Translations under genes and position numbers: made by a program
Origin: Erwinia sp.
GTDB taxonomy: Bacteria; Pseudomonadota; Gammaproteobacteria; Enterobacterales; Enterobacteriaceae
Length of the DNA stretch: 8,474 bases
NCBI GenBank assembly: GCA_003512805.1
Contig: DOOK01000089.1
Span: forward strand, 1-8,474
Direction: 5' to 3'
Shown here: one piece after another, positions 1-4,538 of the stretch
Position numbering within the stretch: position 1 is the stretch's first letter
Layout: each line of letters opens with the position of its first letter
Notes under the pieces: generated by a model
The model's input: the letters and a program-made list of their open reading frames with translations, nothing else
Told to the model about the DNA's origin: nothing
Databases searched by the model: none

Positions 1-54
1 GATAAGGAGGCGCTTCAGGTGGCTCTGGCCAGAAGCGGGAAGCCGTGGTGTTGA
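1..54 (+). CDS. IS3-family transposase OrfA, C-terminal tail (partial)
   Basis: Frame 1 is open from the window edge to a TGA at 52-54 and reads [17 protein letters not shown]. The DKEALQVAL part resembles the C-terminal end of OrfA proteins of the IS407 group, which bind the terminal repeats through an N-terminal helix-turn-helix (not in the window). Its stop overlaps a possible OrfB ATG by one base (TGATG, 52-56). OrfB is in the -1 frame relative to this one, as expected for an IS3-type OrfAB fusion made by frameshifting. No A-rich slippery heptamer is visible in the 54 bases available, so any slip site is either upstream or lost. Confidence 0.6.
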   Translation, partial: DKEALQVALARSGKPWC

Positions 55-877
55 TGTGTGATGCGACCGGTCTGTCGCAACGTCGTGCCTGCAGACTCAC
101 AGGTTTGTCCCTTTCGACCTGCTGCTATGACGCTCAGCGTCCGGCGGCTGATGCCCATTTATCAGAGCGCATGACTGAACTGGCACTGGAGCGCAGGCGT
201 TTTGGCTACCGCCACATATGGCAGTTACTGCGCCGTGAAGGGCTTATGGTTAATCACGAGCGCGTGTACCGCCTTTGTCATCTGAACGGGCTGGGCGTTA
301 AACGCAGACGTCGTCGTAAAGGGCTTGCAACAGAACGTCTGCTGCCGCTCCGCCCGGCGGCGCCCAACATGACCTGGTCGATGGATTTCGTCATGGGTGC
401 GCTGGCTACCGGTCGCAGGATCAAGTGCCTTGCCTGCGTCGATGACTTCATAAAGGAATGCCTGACGGTTACTGTTGCCTTCGGGATTTCGGGCGTGCAG
501 GTCACGCATATTCTGGACAGCATTGCGCTGTTTCGCGGCTATCCGGCTACCATCAGAACCGATCAGGGCCCGGAGTTTACCTGCCGCGCGCTCGATCAGT
601 GGGCCTTTGAGCATGGAGTGGAGCTGCGACTTATCCAGCCCGGCAAGCCGACACAGAACGGATTTATTGAGAGTTTTAACGGACGCTTTCGCGATGAATA
701 CCTGAATGAACACTGGTTCAGCGACGTCAATCATGCCAGGAAAACCATCAGCGAATGGCGTCAGGATTATAACGAATGTAGCCGCACTCCACGCTGAATT
801 ATCAGACGCCGTCTGAATTTTCAGCGAGCTGGAGAAAGGGTAATTCTGAGAGTGAAGGATCTGACATTACTAACTGA
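45..877 (+). pseudogene. IS3-family transposase OrfB (DDE integrase domain), frameshifted near its C-terminus
   Basis: OrfB is the catalytic part of the transposase, cutting and joining element ends to target DNA. From the GTG at 45 the frame gives 250 residues: a helix-turn-helix-like region (about 40-95) with a basic run KRRRRRK (86-92), then an rve-type integrase core. The acidic triad is D114 (WSMDF), D173 (RTDQGPEF) and E209 (NGFIES), with 35 residues between the last two, the IS3 signature. ATG at 54 is an alternative start that overlaps the OrfA stop. After NEC (771-779) the frame runs into SRTPR and a stop at 795-797. Reading on from 782 in the next frame restores the typical ending [13 protein letters not shown], then SASWRKG, up to TGA at 875-877. 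Two bases (AG, 780-781) stand where a three-base Arg codon is expected, so one base was lost. The catalytic residues survive but the usual C-terminal helix is missing. Confidence 0.85.
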
Positions 878-906
878 GCCTTGTATTTAATTCTGAGGGC
901 TGGTCA

Positions 907-1002
907 CCCAGTCTATTCAACAATACGCTGTCCGATGAACCAGACTGGCGTATGCGCTTCAAAGAATTGAGACTAGATTTAGCCAATTCTCATCCTCTCT
1001 GA
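907..1002 (+). pseudogene. 3' remnant of an unidentified gene cut by the IS
   Basis: Immediately right of the inferred IS end, a frame with coding character begins at 907 with PSLFNNTLSDEPDWR, continues MRFKELRLDLANSHPL, and stops at TGA 1000-1002. There is no start codon with a ribosome binding site, so it reads as the last ~31 codons of a gene whose front lies beyond the IS or was deleted. It is convergent with the integrase gene and the two reading frames overlap by 13 bases (990-1002), which suggests the gene belonged to the same element as the integrase. The W-x-x-R-F-x-x-L pattern is faintly like the tails of Abi_2 abortive-infection proteins, but the MGFP motif usual there is absent. 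I do not assign a function. Being so short, the frame could also be open by chance. Confidence 0.4.
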
Positions 1003-2294
1003 AATAAGTTCACTACATTGCTGGTGGCCAGCTCAACATGATTAACCCTGTTTTCCCACTGTTCTAATGCCCTTCTTTTCTCTACAAGATAATCATAACG
1101 GTCATAGTGCTTTGAGCTGACATCCTGTAATGCATGGTTTTGAATGCGGTCGCGCAACTCTTTGGATACACCGATTTCGCCCATCAGCGTTTTACAGGTC
1201 CTCCTCAAATCTCTCGCAACAAAAACCGGATGATCAGGGAAATGCTCGCGATAATAGATGATTGCCTGCGCAAAGCTGTCAGTACGAAGATGCTTGCCCG
1301 CATCCAGTCGCTGCGAGAAGATAAACGGACTATCGTTAACGTTTTCCACCTTCAGCCTTTCAAGAATTTCTACCGCTGAATCTGTTAAGGGAACGAGATG
1401 GTCACGCTTGTTCTTTGATACATCAGCGACGATCAACAGCGTTCTTTCTTCCCAATTAACGGCATCCCACCGACTGGAAGCCAGTTCATGCGGGCGCTGA
1501 CCACCAGCGTAAACACATAAATTAAGCAGCAAGCTCACCGTGCAGCCAACGCTTGGCGTTTTGGGAAAGTCACCCATCAGCTGTTGCAGCTCATTCAACT
1601 TCAGCCAGTTGGTTCCCGCTTTCTCTGCTGCCGACTGCTTAGGGATGACGCTCACCGGGTTCATCTCAAGTCCAAACATCACGTTCTGCTGGTGGTTGGC
1701 CGGATCGTTGTCCGCTTTGAGCCCGTAGTTGAAAGCTGCCATCAGATAAGAGCGCACACGGTTCGCTTCAACGCTCGCCCCGCGCTGAATGATGGCAGAC
1801 AAAATCTGTTTAATATGTAGCGGTGTGACTTCGTTAGCTTTCGTATCTTTGGCGATAAAGGAATAGGTCTCCTTTTCCAGACGGTATAGCACCTGCTGCC
1901 ATGTCCGCTTTCCATCTTCCCGCATTTTGTTGGTGTAGCCCTGAATAAGCTGCTCGATGCTGCCCTTTAACTGTTCAGCACGCTTTTGCTTTTCCAGCGC
2001 AATTTCCTGTTCAGCCTTTTCGACCTTAGGGTTCTTACCTTCCTTCAGCGTACCAGCATAACCTTTAGCAAGCTGACGAGCCTGAGCTAACGACATTTCA
2101 GGGTAACGACCTAACTGAATAAAGTGGCGCTTAGCATCCCAGTAGTAGCGATAGTAGAAAACTCGCTGCCCTGATGGCTCAACTTTAACGCCCAGACGCC
2201 CTGCTCCGCGCTCACCACTCTTGTCCCAAACCTGATAAGCCGAATCGCGAGCTTTAAGGCCGCGCACCATTGAGTCCGTTAGATTGTCTGCCAA
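990..2294 (-). CDS. int: Tyrosine-type site-specific recombinase (integrase) with DUF4102 arm-binding domain
   Basis: This enzyme integrates and excises a mobile element at an attachment site through a covalent DNA-phosphotyrosine intermediate. Counting from the TTG at 2294 it has 434 residues: an arm-binding domain (about 1-85), a charged helical linker (about 90-111), a core-binding domain (about 112-205) and a catalytic domain (about 230-415). Catalytic candidates are R267 (GGQRPHE), K294 or K296, R364 (RDLRRT), H387 (QNHAL) and Y397 (KHYDRYDY). The first position of the usual H-x-x-R box is Arg361 instead of His. An ATG at 2411 would add 39 residues of unlikely sequence; the TTG has AAGGA seven bases upstream and begins directly at the domain (ADNLTDSMVRGLKA). 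At 434 residues it is longer than P2 Int (about 337) and of a different subfamily, nearer to P4 and genomic-island integrases. Its 5' end faces the tRNA-Ile fragment 186 bp away. Confidence 0.9.
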   Translation of the reverse strand: MADNLTDSMVRGLKARDSAYQVWDKSGERGAGRLGVKVEPSGQRVFYYRYYWDAKRHFIQLGRYPEMSLAQARQLAKGYAGTLKEGKNPKVEKAEQEIALEKQKRAEQLKGSIEQLIQGYTNKMREDGKRTWQQVLYRLEKETYSFIAKDTKANEVTPLHIKQILSAIIQRGASVEANRVRSYLMAAFNYGLKADNDPANHQQNVMFGLEMNPVSVIPKQSAAEKAGTNWLKLNELQQLMGDFPKTPSVGCTVSLLLNLCVYAGGQRPHELASSRWDAVNWEERTLLIVADVSKNKRDHLVPLTDSAVEILERLKVENVNDSPFIFSQRLDAGKHLRTDSFAQAIIYYREHFPDHPVFVARDLRRTCKTLMGEIGVSKELRDRIQNHALQDVSSKHYDRYDYLVEKRRALEQWENRVNHVELATSNVVNLFQRG

Positions 2295-2355
2295 AAGAGA
2301 GTCCTTACAAGAATTATATTGCTGTTTTCTGGGTGATGTAGCAGGTGACGTAAGG

Positions 2356-2384
2356 ATGATACTGAAAGCAAATACCCGGCACAA
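2356..2384 (-). promoter_or_regulatory. Candidate sigma70 promoter of int
   Basis: On the minus strand a -35 box TTGTGC (2384-2379) is followed, after a 17-base spacer, by a -10 box TATCAT (2361-2356), five of six matching TATAAT. Transcription would begin near 2349, leaving a leader of about 55 bases before the TTG start. The -35 match is weak. A perfect TATAAT also occurs at 2318-2313, but it lies so close to the ribosome binding site that almost no leader would remain, and it has no good -35 box. Confidence 0.3.
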
Positions 2385-2390
2385 CATGAA

Positions 2391-2402
2391 ACGACATGTC
2401 GT
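2391..2402. promoter_or_regulatory. Perfect 12-bp palindrome upstream of the int promoter
   Basis: ACGACATGTCGT reads the same on both strands and sits six bases upstream of the candidate int -35 box. Its size and position suit an operator for a dimeric regulator of integrase expression, or a recombination-directionality-factor site. No second copy is visible in the spacer. The function is inferred from position only. Confidence 0.3.
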
Positions 2403-2430
2403 CGATAACATACTGTTTTAAAACTATTAA

Positions 2431-2443
2431 AATCAAAATATGG
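2431..2443 (+). promoter_or_regulatory. Near-consensus IHF site beside the att core
   Basis: AATCAAAATATGG matches the IHF consensus WATCAANNNNTTR at all specified positions except one. It lies in an AT-rich stretch (about 2405-2480) between the integrase gene and the tRNA-Ile core, where attP arms of tyrosine recombinases commonly need IHF bending. A one-mismatch hit in AT-rich DNA can be chance, so this is only a candidate. Confidence 0.3.
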
Positions 2444-2479
2444 TTAAAAATGAAAAATGATGAAACAAGCTATTCATAT

Positions 2480-2526
2480 GACTCATAATCGCTTGGTCAC
2501 TGGTTCAAGTCCAGTAGGGGCCACCA
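2480..2526 (+). other. Attachment-site core: 3' half of a tRNA-Ile(CAU) gene
   Basis: These 47 bases match the 3' part of enterobacterial tRNA-Ile2 (ileX/ileY type) from the last bases of the anticodon stem to the CCA end. Visible parts are the anticodon loop CTCATAA with CAT at 2484-2486, the variable region TTGGTC, the T arm ACTGG-TTCAAGT-CCAGT, the acceptor strand AGGGGCC and A-CCA. Relative to the E. coli gene as I recall it, the outer T-stem pair is A-T in place of G-C, a change in both strands that keeps the stem. The sequence 5' of 2480 does not supply a D arm or the other half of the acceptor stem, so this is not a working tRNA gene but the core left by integration at a tRNA 3' end. 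Coliphage 186 uses ileY in this way. Confidence 0.85.
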
Positions 2527-2552
2527 GATTTTACCTGTTAAATCAGGCAGTT

Positions 2553-2579
2553 AAGCCACCTTTCAGAGGTGGCTTTTTT
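2553..2579 (+). terminator. Rho-independent terminator after the tRNA fragment (rightward)
   Basis: The stem AAGCCACC (2553-2560) pairs with GGTGGCTT (2568-2575) around the loop TTTCAGA, and a T run continues to 2579. It faces right and begins 27 bases after the tRNA CCA end, as a tRNA terminator would. It could be the native downstream flank of the tRNA gene or a terminator brought in by an integrating phage. In the opposite direction there is no T tract. Confidence 0.75.
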
Positions 2580-2596
2580 GTTTGTGCGGTGGTCAT

Positions 2597-2615
2597 TGGC
2601 AGCAAAATGGCAGCA
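2597..2615 (+). repeat. TGGCAGCA direct repeat, candidate integrase arm sites
   Basis: Two copies of TGGCAGCA begin at 2597 and 2608, 11 bases apart, that is about one helical turn. They lie 71 bases past the end of the tRNA-Ile core. Short direct repeats with this phasing next to an att core are typical of arm-type binding sites for tyrosine recombinases. Which integrase would use them is not shown by the sequence. Confidence 0.4.
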
Positions 2616-2633
2616 CCTTTTTTTTCTTCATGC

Positions 2634-2658
2634 GAAAAAAAACCTGCCGAAGCAGGTT
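2634..2658 (-). terminator. Rho-independent terminator of ogr and the late tail operon
   Basis: On the minus strand AACCTGC (2658-2652) pairs with GCAGGTT (2647-2641) around the very stable TTCG tetraloop, followed by an uninterrupted T tract. It starts about 14 bases past the ogr stop codon and would end leftward transcripts from ogr and any read-through from the tail operon before the att core. Confidence 0.85.
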
Positions 2659-2672
2659 GCTGTGATTTCTTT

Positions 2673-2891
2673 TCACATCCAAAGCGTGCCCTGGAGACTC
2701 CGATCGGGATGCGGCGGAACCTCTTTTACAGTTCCCGGTTTCATAATAATTTCTGCTACCGTCTCGTGAGATTTAAACGTACAGCCGCAGTTAATGTTCT
2801 GGCACTGGTTGTAACGCTCTTTGGTTGTCTTTGAAACCTGAAAGCTACTGCGTGTGTGTGAGGCCTTCCCGCACAAGGGACAATTCATCAT
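2673..2891 (-). CDS. ogr: Ogr/Delta-family zinc-finger activator of P2-type late transcription
   Basis: Ogr proteins switch on the late promoters of P2-like phages by contacting the alpha subunit of host RNA polymerase, and so turn on head, lysis and tail operons. The product has 72 residues, the same length as P2 Ogr. Four cysteines in C-x2-C and C-x4-C spacing (C4, C7, C30, C35) form the family zinc site, and TTKERYNQCQN and the ending WM match the family well. Translation can start at either of two adjacent ATGs; GGAG lies 8 bases before the first (2891). The gene follows D by 61 bases on the same strand and has its own candidate promoter and a strong terminator. Position and orientation after D match P2. 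The gene looks intact, so the late operon could still be activated if the rest of the prophage is whole. Confidence 0.93.
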   Translation of the reverse strand: MMNCPLCGKASHTRSSFQVSKTTKERYNQCQNINCGCTFKSHETVAEIIMKPGTVKEVPPHPDRSLQGTLWM

Positions 2892-2938
2892 AATGTTTTC
2901 TCCAAACCCAAATGAGATTAATTTTACTCAATAAACCC

Positions 2939-2966
2939 ATTATGAGATAGAGTTATTCCATTTCAA
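2939..2966 (-). promoter_or_regulatory. Candidate sigma70 promoter of ogr, with its -35 box inside the end of D
   Basis: On the minus strand TTGAAA (2966-2961) and CATAAT (2944-2939), each five of six to consensus, are separated by 16 bases. The -35 box lies within the last codons of D and the D stop codon falls in the spacer. Transcription would start near 2932, leaving a leader of about 40 bases. A separate ogr promoter makes biological sense because Ogr must be made before the late operon it activates. Confidence 0.45.
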
Positions 2967-4056
2967 GTGAATCAATTTTCACTTCAAGTTCAATATGCGT
3001 AGTAAATCCACTGTCAGCGCTCAAACTATGTGTCAGCGTTGTGATGATCCATTCTCCTTTATCTATCTGCTGCTTAAAACCGCTGACCTTTACCGGCATT
3101 TCTGTATAAAGATCCGCGCGTCCCTTCGCCAGCTGTATGGAAAACGTCGCTGCACCGCGCTGCAGGCGCTCCCAGTTCATTTTGGCCGCCCGCTCTGCAT
3201 TGCCCCGGTTCGCGTAAGTGCGGCTCAGTACGAGCACGTTTTCATCCGTGCCGATGAGGTAATCGCCCTGCTTCGCCTCCGGTTCCTTTTTCTTCTTCAC
3301 CGGGGCTTTACGTCGCCTGCGCTTCACCTTCGCCACCGGCTTCTTTGCCGGTTCGCGGGTGTGCAGCCAGCTGGCAATCACGCCTGTGTAGGCGTCCCGG
3401 TCCGCCAGGGTGAAGCGGTGGCCGTCCCCGTCCCTGCGTTGAAGGGTGATAACCGGCAGCGCTTTGCCGCTTGCCGTTTTCCCCTGCCCCTGGCGGATAA
3501 ACAGCAGATTACCGTCCTTGACGCAGGCCACCGCACCGCACTGTTTAGCCAGGCGCATCAGAAAGCTGGCATCTGATTCGTTGGTCTGATCAAGATGGTC
3601 AATTTCTGTCGCGGCCATATCCTCACCCATCGCCGCTTTCAGCTTATGCCGCCCGGCGATATCCCTGACAATTTCGCCCGCTGTGGTTTTGTGCCAGGAC
3701 TTCTCCCGCTTCGTGTTCAGGGTCTGCCGGAAGTCAGCGCTGCGCGCCCGCAGCGTCAGGCGGTCAGGCGTGCCGCTGTGCTCGATTTCATCAACCGTAT
3801 AGCTCCCTTTCGGAAAAAGTGCCTCTCCCTGCCAGCCCAGCGACAGCGACAGCATGACGCCCCGGCGCGGCAGCTGCAGCTGGCCGTCCGCATCGTCCAG
3901 CTCGATGTCCAGCTGGTCCGCCTCAAAACCCCGGTTGTCGGTGAGCGTCAGGCTCAGCAGGCGCTTTTCCAGCTTCTGCGTGATGTCTGCCCCATCCATC
4001 GTCAGCCGGAAGGCGGGGGAATTTTGCTGGCCGTTAATCCACGGGGTTGTCATCAT
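2953..4056 (-). CDS. D: P2 gpD-like late control protein, tail hub of the baseplate
   Basis: gpD-family proteins form the trimeric hub at the tip of contractile P2-type tails, comparable to T4 gp27, joining the tube to the spike. The 367-residue product is a little shorter than P2 gpD (about 387). It begins with a beta-rich domain (WINGQQNSPAFRLTMDG), contains WHKTTAGEIVRDIAGRH (121-137) and LDQTNESDASFLMRLAKQ (155-172), both typical of the family, and ends in a conserved domain with GEWIITTLTHSLSADSGF (334-351). A strongly basic, proline-containing linker (about 238-258, with KRRRRK and KKKK) joins the two halves. The ATG overlaps the U stop as ATGA (4053-4056), with GGAGGG eight bases upstream, so translation is probably coupled to U. 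A second ATG follows at once. Confidence 0.93.
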   Translation of the reverse strand: MMTTPWINGQQNSPAFRLTMDGADITQKLEKRLLSLTLTDNRGFEADQLDIELDDADGQLQLPRRGVMLSLSLGWQGEALFPKGSYTVDEIEHSGTPDRLTLRARSADFRQTLNTKREKSWHKTTAGEIVRDIAGRHKLKAAMGEDMAATEIDHLDQTNESDASFLMRLAKQCGAVACVKDGNLLFIRQGQGKTASGKALPVITLQRRDGDGHRFTLADRDAYTGVIASWLHTREPAKKPVAKVKRRRRKAPVKKKKEPEAKQGDYLIGTDENVLVLSRTYANRGNAERAAKMNWERLQRGAATFSIQLAKGRADLYTEMPVKVSGFKQQIDKGEWIITTLTHSLSADSGFTTHIELEVKIDSLEME

Positions 4057-4538
4057 GAGAATAACCCTCCCGCTGCGGCGCTGACCTTACCGGCTGCGGT
4101 AACTGCGGCGCCCTGCATGGCAGACAGCTGATCGCTGAGGCTGCCGAACATCTCGCCTAGCGATTCATCGGTGCGCTTCAGCGTCAGCGTGAATTCAATG
4201 CGGCGGCACACGCCGCTGCTGAAGAACTCCGCTTTGGTCTGACTCAGGCTTTCAATCACGAACATGCCGTAAATCGTCCCGCTGCCCTCAATAAGCGGCC
4301 ACGCGCGGCCCAGCTCTGCAATCTGCTCCAGCACAAACAGCGACAGCCTGCCGCCGGTAATCTCTGGCAGCAGCACGCCGGAAAGTATCAGCGTGTCGTT
4401 GTCCGGGCCTAAGAACTGCAGCGACGGCCTCACGCCTACGCGGCTGTTTGATGGGAAACGCCAGCTGCGGTGATACTGCAGTTCCTGATAGGGCACCGTC
4501 CTCAGCATGAAAACAAATAAGCCCAGCGTCATCATCAT
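4053..4538 (-). CDS. U: P2 gpU-like tail protein
   Basis: The product has 161 residues, against about 159 in P2 gpU, and keeps the family landmarks: the start MMMTLGLFVFM, WRFPSNSRVG (26-35), FLGPDNDTLILSGVLLPEITGG (43-64), GRAWPLIEGSGTIYGMFVI (77-95), FTLTLKRTDESL (116-127) and an Ala/Gly-rich tail. In P2 gpU is essential for tail assembly; its exact place, probably baseplate- or hub-associated, cannot be read from this sequence. Three ATG codons in a row open the gene. The first overlaps the T stop (ATGA, 4535-4538) and a GGAGGA lies eight bases upstream. The overlaps with T before it and D after it point to a translationally coupled block. Confidence 0.93.
   Translation of the reverse strand: MMMTLGLFVFMLRTVPYQELQYHRSWRFPSNSRVGVRPSLQFLGPDNDTLILSGVLLPEITGGRLSLFVLEQIAELGRAWPLIEGSGTIYGMFVIESLSQTKAEFFSSGVCRRIEFTLTLKRTDESLGEMFGSLSDQLSAMQGAAVTAAGKVSAAAGGLFS

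Larger units (their letters stand above)
1..906 (+). mobile_element. IS3-family insertion sequence (IS407-group-like), right-hand part
   Basis: The stretch carries the last codons of an orfA and almost all of an orfB in the -1 relative frame, the two-frame layout of IS3-family elements, and the OrfB has a DD(35)E triad. The left end lies outside the window. The right end is placed at about 906 because the segment TTCTGAGGGCTGGTCA (891-906) ends in CA and its complement begins TGACCAGCCCTCAG, as expected for an IS3-type terminal repeat just past the transposase stop. The other terminal repeat is not visible, so the exact end is inferred. The element seems to have landed inside a gene whose tail survives at 907-1002. 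OrfB is frameshifted, so this copy is probably unable to move by itself. Confidence 0.8.

Noticed and set aside
908..948. Inverted repeat CCAGTCT / AGACTGG near the IS end
   Set aside because: Seven-base arms with a 27-base loop inside a coding-like remnant; there is no T tract and no link to the IS terminus, so chance is the simplest explanation.
2295..2411. 39-residue N-terminal extension of the integrase from the ATG at 2411
   Set aside because: The added residues look non-coding, lie outside the known domain, and cover the palindrome and candidate promoter; the TTG start has a better ribosome binding site.
2480..2526. A functional tRNA gene
   Set aside because: The D arm, the 5' acceptor strand and most of the 5' anticodon stem are missing; only the 3' half is present.
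2457..2834. 125-residue plus-strand open frame across the tRNA fragment and ogr
   Set aside because: It crosses the att core, two terminators and the antisense of ogr, and shows no recognisable domain.
3595..4131. 178-residue plus-strand open frame opposite D and the end of U
   Set aside because: It is a shadow of gpD codon usage, with no family resemblance or ribosome binding site that I can see.
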